Positions 22,040 to 33,404 of a stretch of 64,000 bases of DNA are shown here, in pieces (position 1 is the stretch's first letter; each line of letters begins with the position of its first letter). The notes beneath the pieces were generated by a model. It made no database searches, had not been told where the DNA came from, and worked only from the letters and a program-made list of their open reading frames with translations. This stretch comes from Zhengitettix transpicula (Eukaryota; Arthropoda; Insecta; Orthoptera; Tetrigidae), in assembly GCA_037074705.1 (NCBI GenBank), contig CM073593.1, positions 104,307,738 through 104,371,737 on the forward strand. The letters run 5' to 3'. Position numbers and translations under genes: made by a program.

Positions 22040-22500
22040 TGGAAAGGAAACGAGGTTATTGTAGAGGTCGCGACTTCGCTCCCAGCGGGCCTACTTCGGC
22101 GTTCTGGAACGTCGCTGAGCTCACAACACAAGTAAATTATAACGATGCAGAACACGCGTTTTGATTTCCGCCGACGACAACGATTAATTGCGTGGTCCGG
22201 CTGTCGCTTGATCTTTGTGCGTGAGTTCCCAGGAGGGTTTGGCAATAGTGGAATTGATATGGAGAGGTGTGAGAGGACTTGCGGGTCGCCCTGTGCCGGC
22301 GTGCAGGAATGTGGTCGGACTGGGGCTCGGGTCTGGAATGACAGCCGCCCGCCCTATCACTCCTCCCGTATCATCGTCATCGTCACCGTCACTCACGTCG
22401 GGAACCAACGGCGAACCTCAAGATGCTCACTCGGGGATTCCATCGGCAAGTTAAGGTTCCTCCTGCGGTACGAAACTCAGGTCGGAGCAAAGAATAAAAT
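22040..22500. promoter_or_regulatory. CpG-enriched segment
   Basis: Locally GC- and CpG-rich relative to its AT-rich flanks. It holds a 144-residue plus-strand frame at 22145-22579 with no recognised domain, and overlapping minus-strand frames. A promoter or first exon is possible; composition alone could explain the frames. Confidence 0.25.
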
Positions 22501-22599
22501 CAACCTGGACTCAACATCACGTATGCTTTGCAGGTTAATAACAGAAATCGATCCTGTGATTGAAAGTTATACACATTAACGAAGATACGTTGAAGTCGG

Positions 22600-23350
22600 A
22601 TCCGACACATTTTGGAACGTATATAACACAAGGATTTAAAGACCCAATAACAAAAATTAATTTTGAACAATATAATTTAGAAGTTTCTATCAACTGTCGT
22701 GATATTTGTCAATACTAGAGAAAAGACTCAAGTGATAAAGCCAAAGTTACAAAGACTATGAATGAAAGTGAAAAAAATTACGTCTGATTAAAAATAATGA
22801 AAAGGTTAGCCAACTCAGACAAAATAGTGACCGCACAACGTTTCTGGGATCCTTGTTCATTTCGTCAGGTGCGAAGAAGAACCTAGAGCGACACAACTGC
22901 ACTGAGGCTCTTCTTCGCACCTGACGAAATGAACAAGGATCCCAGAAACGTTGTGCGGTCACTATTTTGTCTGAGTTGGCTATCTTTCTTATTCATGAAT
23001 ATGAATAAAGATATAAATTAACATAAATTATTTTTTTTGAACCATCATAAATACTTTTTAAATGAGAAGTGCCTTGTTTAACATTTAAAGAAAATTTGTT
23101 GGACTTAATATGGATTAACCTTCATCTAGAATAATAGTATTATCAAAGTTGAAAGAATAATTAAAATCTAAAACAATGTTTTGTAATAGGATAAAGTTGT
23201 TCCTTACTTTTAGTTGGTAAAAACCGTCTGATACGGCCGATATAAAAAAATTATTGAAACTAATTTTATAAGCAACATTATGGAAATCCACAGTACTATA
23301 TTTTTTTTTAACAAAATATGACTGATTTTGTAAAATTTATATTCAGTGAT
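22600..23350 (-). pseudogene. Penelope-like element 3' end, split by family A
   Basis: The outer parts (22600-22755 and 22997-23350) align with the 18715-19290 copy in order: CAATACTAGAGA...GACTC, the TTACAAAGA...AAATTAAC run, TTTGTTGGACTTAATATGGA, and CTAGAATAATAGTATTATCA (the minus strand of the DNTIILD segment). The endonuclease region is heavily decayed. Family A copy 5 interrupts it. Confidence 0.7.
22757..22996. repeat. Family A element, copy 5, nested in a Penelope-like copy
   Basis: Compact, nearly perfect palindrome. The left arm is TTTCTGGGATCCTTGTTCAT then TTCGTCAGGTGCGAAGAAGA. The right arm is CTTCGCACCTGACGAAATGA then AGGATCCCAGAAACGTTGTG, with CTGACGA at 22921-22927 and GAAACG at 22945-22950. 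Outer sequence GTGAAAAAAATTACGTCTGA marks the left end. ATGAAT flanks the element on both sides (possible target-site duplication), so its age relative to the host element is clear. Confidence 0.8.
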
Positions 23351-25270
23351 TTTGAATGACATTTTAAATTGTGTAGATAAACAAGGTAAAACAATAAAAT
23401 TGTTTAGTACTGTTTCGTGTACTCACTTTTGAAATGTTACGGTTGAAAATTAGTTTCTGTTTTACTGGTCGTTACAAACGTTAACTGTGTTCTCTTGTAT
23501 TCAATAGTGCTTCGGATCCAATGTGCCATTTGACAGATATTGAGAGCAATGAATTCTCCTCAGGGAAGGGGCGCATAGAAGTACGGAACCAACCACCAAG
23601 AAAGACTGCCCAAATGAGACAGACGCAGTCGGACGAATAAGGAGACTCTAGTACAGACAGCTGGTGGAAATCGAAAGTTAAAAACTGCTAACAGGACAGA
23701 ATAAGTGACGTTAGTTAACGTGGTGGCAGGACCTAACCGGATGAAGGCAGTCAAAACTTGAGGATGACTTCACTGAGAGTGTCGAGAGAAGCGGATGCCA
23801 ATGAATGGACTGTTCCTATTCTCGATCCTACTTTTTGAAGACTGTTGGAAACATTGGATTATTTCCTTTTATAATGAATCATAGTTCTATAATTTATGAA
23901 TGTGTCTTGGCATTGATACATCCAAAGAAATGCAGAGACACGTGGAGGATTTAGGTTACGAATTACGTGCAATTACTGTTTCGATTAATATGAAAAAATA
24001 ATTTCCAATTCTTAATGAAACTCTGCTGAATTAAATCAGTGTGGAGTTTACGCATGCTTACGAACGGAATGATCGGCGATTCGATATGATTGGACGATAT
24101 TTGCTCTGCGGCCTGGAACAACAAGTACGACCAGAAAACAGTAATCACTAAAGCGTGGACAGCCTTGGTATCGTCAAGGTGAGGAGGGCGTTCCGAATAT
24201 TATTTAATATTATAATACCGTGTCTGGTTTTGGCTTTTCGGACACAAGTGACGTCAGAGACAAGTGCCTGGCAGTTCTTCTTATCAATATTATTCAATAC
24301 CTCTGTAAAAGGAATTTGGTACAATTACGCAAAATTGTCTTTATAATTATTGCTGTAGTAATATAGAGAATATGTAGCGACAGATGTTTAATTGCCCGCA
24401 GATACTAAGTGCGACATCGCACAGTTGCCATAGCAACGACAGGCTATTTATCAGAGAGAATGTATCATCTGTGACTCAGTTAAGATCAATTAGCTATAAA
24501 TATGCCATTATAACCTTCTGAAACGTCTCTAACGTAACGCAGTAGCGGATAAAATCTCAACACCTCCTCTAATTAATTCTTTTCTATTTATAACTTCAAA
24601 TTCATAACATGTTGGGATGATTGATAAGTACGACGACCGTGAAGAAACGCTTGTCGGCTAACGAGATGAGGCTCCACGTTATACATTTATAAAACAAAAG
24701 TGTGAGTCCCAGTACTGACATAGGAAGCATTACCTTGAGATGGAAACAGCGCGGGAAATGAGCAATTTAAGTAACCATTTTTTTTAGTAGAATAAAAAAA
24801 AAGCTTGCATTAATATTTAAGTAGAGGAAGCGAGCTCCCTAATATTTTGATGCGGAGAGAAGACACTAACTAGCTGGCTGGGAACACAGGACTGCCAACA
24901 CTAATTACGAACAACTGCGAAGAGTATCGGGGGGGGGGGGGGGCATTATTAAACCAACAGAATTTTCCCAAGCACTCCGGCGAGGCTTCCATACCTCCAC
25001 ATCCGTAGGATGTCGTCCAAAAAGTCAATTTAGAAAAAATGTACCCCAACCAACTCTTCAAAAAATATATTTTTAATTAAATCGTCACGTGTTGACATAA
25101 GCTTTCAGCTATAACAGCCATATTTATGTGTAATTCACTTCACTCCAACATCATTCAACTGCACAAAGAAAAAAATGACACCACAATGTCTCACGGAATA
25201 AAATTATAATAAGTTGTTTTTCATTTTTTTAAAATTTAAACTCAATTATGCACAGTGTTCAGGATTTAAC
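23351..25270. other. Gene-free stretch with a 15-G run
   Basis: No gene recognised. A run of 15 G occupies 24929-24943. Small frames near 23560 and 24155 are not convincing. Confidence 0.4.
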
Positions 25271-25275
25271 AAATA

Positions 25276-25757
25276 CGAGGGTGTGTCAATAAATAAAGCC
25301 TTCTATTTTTTTTCTCTTTTATATGTCAAGGTAATTAAATGCAATTTCCACAGCTTAAACCCACTACATTAATGATTATATTTTTACTTTACAATATAGT
25401 CTTTTCCACAAGTTTTAGCAAGGGCGGTAAAGACCGTAGTCTAGCTTCCTAAGCCGTCGACGCCCTTGAGCTTCGTTACGGCGACGAACAGTGCTGAGAC
25501 ATACACATTTTTTCAGGTGTGTGTTGAATGCTAACTTCGCGTTAAGCATTCCGCATTTAAGAATTCAATCACTGAAGGCTGTCCAATGCGTACGTCAATG
25601 TCACCCATTTTGCAAGAGGGTACAGTGACTTAGGAAGTTGTTACTGCAGTGGATTGGAGAAGGATATTTGAGGAACCGCGCCAAACCCAAAATGTTCACA
25701 TAAGTAACTTATTTAAGGTTAAAAAAAGAGGAGGTATTACTTATTGAACCACCATCG
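25276..25757 (-). mobile_element. Internally deleted mariner-type DNA transposon
   Basis: The left end reads TACGAGGGTGTGTCAATAA. The right end, reverse complemented, reads TACGATGGTGGTTCAATAA. These are matching terminal inverted repeats flanked by the TA dinucleotide that mariner duplicates on insertion. On the minus strand, downstream of the right-hand end, an ATG opens MGDIDVRIGQPSVIEFLNAE, resembling the N-terminus of mariner transposases, before a stop. Near the left end KTCGKDYIVK followed by a stop resembles a mariner C-terminus. The catalytic DD(D/E) centre is deleted, leaving about 480 bp. Confidence 0.8.
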
Positions 25758-25759
25758 TA

Positions 25760-26140
25760 GTTCCATTGAGGGCTGGAGACAACGGGACCTCCCGCTCTAC
25801 CACTCTGTCGACTCCAGATCCGGCGCGAAATTCCGCCATCCGTTAAACGTACTGCATTTTATTCTAGTCTCTCCAGACGGACAGCGGATTCTTCACGGAC
25901 GCATTTCTTCGTCTAATATTGCCTCTTCACACATCCATGTCCCTGCAGTGGCTACAGCGCCCTATTCAACCCTCTCCGAAATCAACGTCGTGATTACGTC
26001 AACAGCGCGACTTCCTCGGATGGAACACGAATACAGAGTTCGCGTGAGAAATACGAATCATGCTTGAAATCAATGATTGTTAGTTCCAAACCCTTCATAG
26101 ACAAAATTTTGCACGGGGACAAAACTCGCGGACGTAAAAG
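25760..26140. other. Unassigned stretch with a 107-residue frame
   Basis: A plus-strand frame at 25744-26067 starts inside the mariner terminal repeat and matches no family I recognise. Probably noncoding. Confidence 0.3.
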
Positions 26141-26149
26141 CCGAAGCTA

Positions 26150-26275
26150 ATTAAAAAAAACTAAACACAGTCAAAATAAGTGATATTAACGATTGTGTGG
26201 TATTTATATAACTTATTTTGTCTGTATTTGGCTATATTACTTATTAATAATTTTCATTTCATTCTCACGTCGCTT
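26150..26275. repeat. Family A element, degenerate copy 6
   Basis: Only the outer parts remain: CAGTCAAAATAAGTGATATT on the left and GATTGTGTGGTATTTATATA then TTTGTCTGTATTTGGCTATA on the right. The core modules are lost. Confidence 0.6.
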
Positions 26276-27080
26276 TGCAAGGTCATAGCCGTTGTAATAA
26301 ACTCGCTGTTGGTTCTCAAACCATCGATGTCGAATGAGTAATTCTGCTTGGATAAAAGCAACGGTCCTCAGAGTGGATTTACTTGAAATACGGCGGGGTT
26401 TTCGATAAAGCTGATAGTAATAATTGAGTTTAGCTTACCTTCTCAGGTGCAACTTGAAGAGAAACACAATACACGAGCACAAAATACATATCACAACTTC
26501 TGCCATTTTAACTCTAACCCAAAGACGGCGGGCGCTAAGCGAGCGCCAATGATCTTGTATCACTCAGCTCCCAAAGATATACTACCTCCAGACTTCTTAT
26601 TGTTATTATTAAACTGTTATGAATGCAATAAGTTTTTTTCTACAACGTACTTATAGTAAAACGAGTTATTAACTGTTTTTATATTTATTTCTATTAACCC
26701 CATTTTTCTTACAATCTGTCCATATAAGTAATGGATTTGTTTACGTTAAATAACAGACATAAACTTGTAGAAAGTAACTTGCTGGGATACTATCCATTAC
26801 AAAAGTCTCGTATATAACGTATATATTACGCTAGCTATAAACCAAGTTAATACTAAATTAATCCTAATCAAATCTGGCACTTCACTTGTGTGTTTAAACA
26901 ACTTTCGAGCATAATGAACACATTCTGATTATGTAAGATTAAATTATAAATGAAACACAGCCTTTTAATATTTATAATTGAAAAGAATTACGTTTCCTCT
27001 TCAGGTATACGAAGTTTTAAAAAATAATCAGGGATTTACTCCGCTGACTTTTCTGCCGTTAAATGACTGTTTTATTTATA
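26276..27080. other. Gene-free stretch
   Basis: AT-rich sequence with no recognised feature. Confidence 0.4.
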
Positions 27081-27081
27081 A

Positions 27082-28515
27082 CTAGCTGGCTGCCCATCGT
27101 TGCACGGGTATTCATTCTTTACAGATTTACATTCATATATGTGAAATTATAATGATATTCACAAATAAATAAATTTTTTCAAGAGATCTCACTTGAAATA
27201 GTTCGTCAATTTTAGTATATTTCAAAATCTATTAAATTATAATGATTAACAAATATTAAATATTGATTTTACCATCATTCTCTGTCTTCTGCAGTTCATA
27301 CAAAATTCTGTAAAATCATGGTACACGCCCCTTATTTATGCCATGTCAGTCATTTTAAAGTCAAGTTAAAGTCAAGAAGGAAAATTAGTTCCACAGATCG
27401 TATAATTTTTCGTATTGTTTTTGTTGTTGTTGTAATTCGATGAGCATTGCTGCGTAAAATTATACTTCTTTATTCAATCAAAAATATTTCTGCTTTATTT
27501 CATTACGAAAAGCAGACGTATTCACATTTTTGAGCAGCATCGTCGCGTAGTAACGTCTCATCCTTGCGTGTGCTGTCACGTCATTATTTCTTGACGCGCT
27601 GTAATTTAATACAAATTGATCACATTTTTTTAATTATAATTCTTTCCGCCTTTATGCTACAGGTTTCTCCCCCCCCCTCCCCCCACAGTACCGTTTCTCG
27701 TCGTTTCAAGAATATGTGTACCAATATTTATTGTAATTAATTATTTTTGTGGGCTGGGTTTTTACGTTAAATCAAAAGAAATATTTGACCAAGTTTATTA
27801 AAGTTAAACATGAAAACTCTTATCTCAGGCACCACATAGAAGAGATCTGCTATTCTGTGTTGTGTTGCCTGCTGTAGCTCTCGTACCGACGTAGGGGTTG
27901 ATCACTGGCTAAGGCGTCGGCCTCCGGGATTGAATGCTGGCAAGCCGTCGTACTAAATTGTGTGTTGCTATTCTGTGAACTCTTCACTAACCATTGTGGC
28001 CCCTTTCTCACGACGATTCTGCCTCGAACTATATCAGAGACAACAGCTTTACGGAGCCTCTCTTAATCACATCCACCAGCTTCGGTGAGCGCTGAACAAC
28101 TGTCCAGTTTCCAAAAGCTTATCTCCGTCCCCTACATCCTCCCATTCTTTTACTTTTTTCATTGTTAGAAAACTTCGTCGAAATGATTCTTCCACTGTCA
28201 CAAGATTTATAGCACGCAGCTGCAATTTCGTAGTCAACAATGGCTAACCATTCTGTCATGTTGAGGCCAACAACCGAGACGAGACACGAAATTACTTGGA
28301 TGGAAATATTTATCTCCTCCACCCCCACGCACGTGCACGGTTTCGAATTCTCAAGACCACAGCAAACAACATTTACGAGACAAAGAAAAATCTTAAACCT
28401 AAATACACGCTTTACATTATTGTTGCAATCTGTCCACAAAATTTAAATATGTATAGAGATTAAACGTAAATACATACATACAAATATACATCCTTTTTTA
28501 TTATATAGATTTAAA
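27082..28515 (+). repeat. Composite interspersed element (CTAGCTGG... start)
   Basis: It starts CTAGCTGGCTGCCCATCGTT-GCACGGGTA, very like the start of the 29692 element (CTAGCTAGGTGCCCGGCGTT). It ends in an ACATACATACAAATATACAT tail with TTATATAGATTT. Starts with a 'CCCGGCGTTGCCCGGGTA' flavour and (ACAT)n-type tails are common in arthropod nonautonomous repeats. The interior is a patchwork that includes a tRNA-like SINE piece and a C-run (27669-27690). Confidence 0.45.
27885..27960 (+). repeat. tRNA-related SINE fragment
   Basis: CACTGGCTAAGGCGTCGGCC (A-box-like) is followed by CTCCGGGATTGAATGCTGGC (B-box-like). This matches the usual head of insect tRNA-derived SINEs. No intact tRNA fold can be claimed. 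Confidence 0.45.
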
Positions 28516-29530
28516 ATTTCTTACAATTGCGTACACTCAGTCTCATCTTTCATGGACGCAACTTGCTATTTGTTTTTGAGACGCTGTATCGTTTCCGGAT
28601 TAGAATTACTTGCCGTTGCCCATAGTTCGATCCCCATAGGGTCCAACCCGGCCAGTGTTAGCTGTGCCAGTTGTTTCCTCTTTCAGGAAGATATATTTCC
28701 TGCGTTGATGTATTCTATTTATGTAAGTTGTTGACCCTTGAGAAAGACTGATGCCTCTAACTTATTAAGTTAAAATACTATAGGTACTTGTACGTGTGAT
28801 ACAGAACACTGAGCGACATCCACTTCGTACATCCTGACTGGTGGCCCAATTGCACTACTCCCCATATCTGCGTTGATCTGAAACCTTGGTGTCATCCACT
28901 CGGGTCTTAAACCGCAACGTACTGTACAACCAAGTCTCCTGGAGAATGCAGCACCTTACAACACAACAGTTGTGAATAAGCTCACCTATCTCATACACAT
29001 CTGCGATAAAGCTGTGGCGAAACCTTGCAAATTCCTTTCAGGTTACGTCATGAAACAACACACCCGGGTACGTCATGAACAGTCAATCCACTTGCCTTGC
29101 CTGCTCGCTCCATCGGCAAGAACCAATATATAACATGTTCTTGCTGAAACAGAACGCGAAATGGTCAGAACGTTTCATCAGTCGTTCTGTATCAGCTTTT
29201 GAATCGTTGAAGATATCGCCGTATATATGGAACTTGTGAATATTTACATTTTAACCTTCAGGAGAAGTGCATTTTTTTGTTTCGTGAACACACACACACA
29301 CAAAAGAAGTCAAGCTGACGGTATTGGTTCCAGCGGCCTTCGACTTTGGAGGTCGGCGCACTACCAACAGGCAACCACACCTCACGGTGGTAATTGTCTA
29401 CCTACTTCACACGATTCATCACATCACATTACATTACTTAAGAAGCTACAATCACGTCTCCACCAATCCGCAGAAAGACATTTTATAAACGAAACAAAAT
29501 TAACCTCTAGAAGACAAATAATTAAACAAC
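28516..29530. other. Gene-free stretch
   Basis: No protein family recognised. An (AC)n run lies at about 29287-29301. The frame at 29227-29538 is unremarkable. Confidence 0.35.
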
Positions 29531-30780
29531 TTGTGTAACAGACAAAATATAATTTAAAATACGACGTTTCGATCATCTTCGTCAATACTAGTGAAATGCT
29601 GAAGTGATATAGCCAAAGTTACAGAGAATATGAGTACAAGACAAATATTATTTAATAAACCATCTTAAATACAGACGTGTCTTATTTTACACTAGCTAGG
29701 TGCCCGGCGTTGCCAGATCTAGAAAATGTATAATAGTAATTATACTCATATACCATCGGTAGAAACATTGTCAATCTCCTTTTACCCCTAAAAATATTTA
29801 TTCGTCTAAAATATCGGCTGTTTTAGATTGTTTGAATGTTTCTACTCCAAACCCTATGCATGGTCCCCTCTCATGCCGAAAGGGGTTGAAACTTGACAAA
29901 AAAAAAACATAGGTAGAAATACTATCAACGTAATTGACCCTGATAATTATTTATTCCACGCAAATATCGACCATTTAAGATGTTTGAAAAATTACATCCC
30001 CGTCCACCCCCACCCCGGGGAGTTAAATGGTCAATTGATTGTCTCAATTAAACTCACCTACATCCGTTACCCTGGATTTGACTCCAATCTCGGTTGTATT
30101 TGCGTTATTTTCTTGTAACGCCCGTCGACCCCCACCCCTAACGGCGCTCCTTTCCCATGCTGTATTGAAATTATACTCATAATCACATCGGTTGAAACAC
30201 TATCAATCTCTTTGATTCCTAAAAATATTTATCAGACTCAAATATCGTCTGTTTTAACATGTTTGAATATTTCAACCCGTCAACCCCCAGCTCCTCGGGG
30301 GTGGTAGACGCGTCTCACCCCGACAGTGTTTGTTTCCTGGTCGCAAAGAACACGAGTACGGTTCCGGTGTAGATTTGGTATAAGGAACATACACACAAAC
30401 AAATATTTCTACATACATACAAACACTTATTTATTAGATTTAAACAAAATTATTTGGACTTAATTTGGAGCATTCACAGATTAACTTTCCTTATCTACAA
30501 AACATAGTATTATCAAAATTGAAAGAATGATTAAGATCCAATTAATGTTTTGTAATAAAAAGAATGTTTATAAGGTTTTAATTCAATTCTAGTTAACGAA
30601 GATCGTTTGGTCTGTCCGATATAACAAAATTGTTGCAACAACACTGCAGAAATCAACAGTATTAAGACACAATGTTTTTGTATTTTTTTAAGTAATTTGG
30701 ACTGAGAATTTAAGCATAACAAATTTTAAAAATTACAGAGGTATTTAGTTTTTTCAGAGTTTATTTTTAAAAATTTTCTC
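29531..30780 (-). pseudogene. Penelope-like element with GIY-YIG domain, split by family C
   Basis: The outer segments (29531-29690 and 30443-30780) form one minus-strand Penelope-like 3' end. In the right segment the minus strand encodes FCYIGQTKRSSLTRIEL, the GIY-YIG endonuclease core. CATAGTATTATCAAAATTGA corresponds to the conserved FDNTIILD-type C-terminus. At the far 3' end the minus strand reads TTGACGAAGATGATCGAAAC, a shortened hammerhead-like module (29564-29585). A 750-bp family C composite interrupts it. Confidence 0.85.
29692..30442 (-). repeat. Family C composite inserted in a Penelope-like copy (copy 3)
   Basis: Starts CTAGCTAGGTGCCCGGCGTT and ends with ACATACATACAAACACTTAT-TTATTAGATTT. 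Inside are two successive family C units (about 29750-30110 and 30160-30440). Each has the AAATATTTAT(T/C)(C/A)G...AAATATCG(G/T)CTGTTTTA core, with C-rich linkers. The sequence on each side joins up as a Penelope-like 3' end. Confidence 0.75.
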
Positions 30781-30789
30781 CTTATAAAC

Positions 30790-31080
30790 ATACACCTGGT
30801 ACAAAACATTGGATGTTAATCATTCTTTCAGTTTTGCTAATACTATTATTTTAGATAAGGAAGAAATACTCCATATTAAGTACAACAATTTTATTTAAAT
30901 GTTAAACCAAGGCACTTCTTATTTAAACAGTATTTATGATATTTTATTAAATAATCTTTGTTAATTTATATCTTGTATTCACTTTGTCAACATCACTTGA
31001 GTCTGTCTCTAGTATTGACAAAGATGACAACAATTGATTAAGTTTCATATTGTTCCAAATTAATTTTGTGTTATGTCTGA
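30790..31080 (+). repeat. Penelope-like 3' end in inverted orientation
   Basis: Plus-strand copy of the same C-terminal and 3' noncoding region: ATCATTCTTTCAGTTTTGCT-AATACTATTATTTTAGATAAGGAAG, then the TTGTTAATTTATATCTTGTA and TCTAGTATTGACAAAGATGA end. With 29531-30780 it makes a head-to-head inverted pair. Confidence 0.75.
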
Positions 31081-31515
31081 TTAGGGTACAAATGTAGGCC
31101 CCATTTTATTTTTACCTAACGCAATGTAAATCAAGGATAAGGATTTCTTTAAATTCCTATAATTCTATTTGTTTACAATCTGCCCAAGAGGCAATCCAAC
31201 AGTGTTGTGGAAGAAAGTTGTATTAAACCTGTGTTTCACAACCTTTTTTTTTACCATACCCCGACTTAGTCTTTCTAATGCCCGCCTATGTATCATATAC
31301 ATATTATTTTTATATATTAAAAATTGAATTATTTCTTAAAGAAGCCTTATTACTACTTCGTATAACTGTTCTTCTACAGTAATAATTGTGTGTATAAGCA
31401 AAGTAATAATTTATTGTAATCTGACGTCGTTAAAAAAATTATCGCCCATTCGAGCTTTTGTATGAAATCAAGTTCTTAGTTAATTGAAGACACGTGGAGT
31501 TGTGGCTTGACTTTG

Positions 31516-31525
31516 GCGCATGCGC
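31516..31525. promoter_or_regulatory. GCGCATGCGC palindrome (NRF-1/Ewg-like site)
   Basis: Exact match to the palindromic core bound by NRF-1 in vertebrates and its insect relative Ewg, in a locally CpG-containing stretch. No transcript is evident beside it. Confidence 0.3.
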
Positions 31526-32138
31526 AGAGCAAAACTGCGCGCTCTACTCCTTCACTAAGGCATAGTAAACAATAGCCGCTGTGTGCAGCGTAGTTGTTAT
31601 TACTCCAATCTTTCAACTGTGGCTCTATGGAAAGCACCAGACTTATAAAATGCTGATTTAAAATACAGATACCAAAATTTTTTCGCTTTTGTATTAGTTA
31701 AATTCATAGCTGGAGGTTTTTAAATTTTAGACGAGCTCGAAGGCGTACCGGGGGCAAGAATAGTAAGGATTAGACTAATATACTTTGCTCATAACGTCTC
31801 ATGGTTTGGGACCGTTTGTAAGAATGATTCATCCGCAGTGCGTGTAATAACAACGGGCAGCATATGAAGAAACGGAGGAAATGGATGTAATTAATGAAAT
31901 TGGCAGTGGTTAGGTGTTTCGTTGTTGTTGTTGTTTTTTTTATATATAAATGGAGACGTTTGTGTGCTGAGGCGGGAGCGTGGGTCGTCGTCGTAATGGA
32001 CTTTCTATGCTAATCGCCGCTGCACAGACCTTGGCCGCCATTTTCAGGGTGAAACGTGTCTCGTACGTACGTACGCGGGGACGACTCTCATCTGCGATCG
32101 TGACACAGACAGGTGCAATCAGATACTGTTTCTACAGA

Positions 32139-32155
32139 GGGGGGGGGGGGGGGGG
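32139..32155 (+). repeat. Poly(G) tract, 17 nt
   Basis: Longest of several uninterrupted G or C runs in an AT-rich window. Confidence 0.9.
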
Positions 32156-32544
32156 TGGAACTGGTTCCCTTCTCCCGACGTTTATTGAATCGTGAACCTT
32201 GTTTGCAAGCCTATTAGTTACATTATACTCCCAAGACAAGGCCTGAAAAAACTCTGCCTTCTGCAAGAGAACCGTAGTAAACGTTTGCCAACACGATGAA
32301 ATGGACGCGGAATAGTCTTCACTGCACAAACTCTGAACAATCCTAATATTGTGGCGTCAAACTGGATTGTTTATTGTTTAATCTCAATGTATTCGTTCAC
32401 CAGAAACCAGTCCTCTCTCTTATTAAAAGCAGAAAGACATCTCATTCGTCAATCATACATTACAACATAAATGAAGAAGCTACAATTTTTTACTAGTGCG
32501 TATTGAAATGATTTTTTTTTGAGTACTGTAAATATTATAAAATC

Positions 32545-33000
32545 ACGTAATCTGAACAGGAAACTGAAACGGACTGTTTATAGAACAATGATGGTCACAT
32601 GTGGCTCGGAAACATGGACAATGACCGCGGCAGATGAAGAAGGTTTGAGAAGATGTGAAAGGAAAAATATTAAAAAGGATTTTTTGGAGCGGTAAACGAA
32701 GCAGGGGAAATACGAAGAACTAGGGAACTGGAGGAACAGTATGGCTCATGCAATCATTGTATTGGAAATAAAGGGAAACTGACTGAGATGGTTGGGGCCA
32801 TGTAGAGCGAGAATGTCAGAAGACGGGGTTGTCAAAATGGATCTACAAAGGAAATCCAGGTGGCAGAAGGTGCAAAAAGGGAGACCACGAAAACGATGGT
32901 TAGACGATGGAGGAAGCGAGCAGAGGACCGGCAAGATTGGGCTATGATTGTTAAGAGAGGTCAACGTCCTACAAGGACTGTTAACGACGAGGAGTAGAGG
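32545..33000 (+). pseudogene. LINE reverse transcriptase C-terminal fossil
   Basis: The plus strand reads RNLNRKLKRTVYRTMMVTCG, then SETWTMTAADEEGLRRCERK and finally KGRPRKRWLDD, with EQRTGKIGL.. frameshifted after. These match the widespread LINE pattern 'Y..V.P...YGSETW.L...DE..L...ERK.LRK' and 'GRPR.RW.DDV', found at the end of RTE/jockey-like ORF2 proteins. Stops and frameshifts break the frame repeatedly, and no polymerase motifs remain upstream. Confidence 0.8.
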
Positions 33001-33024
33001 AGTAAATATTATAAAAACTTAAAA

Positions 33025-33215
33025 TGAAAAAAGTTCACGTCTGATTTGAAAACAATGAATGAGAAAGATAGCCAATTCAGACAAAAAAAAGAGGGTAATA
33101 TAAATACCACACAACGACGTTTCTGGGATACTTGTTCCCTTTCGTCAGGTGCTGAGAAGTGCCAAGAGCGACACAACTGCACTTGTCAGTTGACAAAACT
33201 CAAAAGCGGTGAAAA
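33025..33215. repeat. Family A element, copy 7 (left half only)
   Basis: Starts AGTTCACGTCTGATTTGAAA and runs through GAGAAAGATAGCCAATTCAG, TATAAATACCACACAACGAC and CTTTCGTCAGGTGCTGAGAA to the central TTGTCAGTTGACAAAACTCA, where it stops. The right arm is missing. Confidence 0.75.
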
Positions 33216-33404
33216 CGAAACGACAATGGTAGAGCCGAAGGTTTATATCACACCCTTAGTATAGTTAAATAATTATTATTTTTGTTGTTATTACTACGAT
33301 ATAGTTCTTTTACTTATGTTGGACAGGGAAATTTGTGTTACCGATTTTTAGCATTTTTAGGTTAACTTCTAAATGTTTATAATTGTAGCATCCAGTAATA
33401 CTGT

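Larger units (their letters stand above)
31081..32540. other. Gene-free stretch with G-run
   Basis: Holds the GCGCATGCGC palindrome (31516-31525), a (TTG)n run at about 31920 and 17 consecutive G at 32139-32155. No gene recognised. Confidence 0.4.

Noticed and set aside
22145..22579. 144-residue plus-strand open frame
   Set aside because: Composition-driven frame in a CpG-enriched segment; no domain, no splice context.
25744..26067. 107-residue frame after the mariner remnant
   Set aside because: Starts inside the transposon terminus and has no recognisable domain.
27885..27960. Functional tRNA gene
   Set aside because: Only A-box- and B-box-like words are present; no cloverleaf could be drawn, so a SINE fragment is the better explanation.
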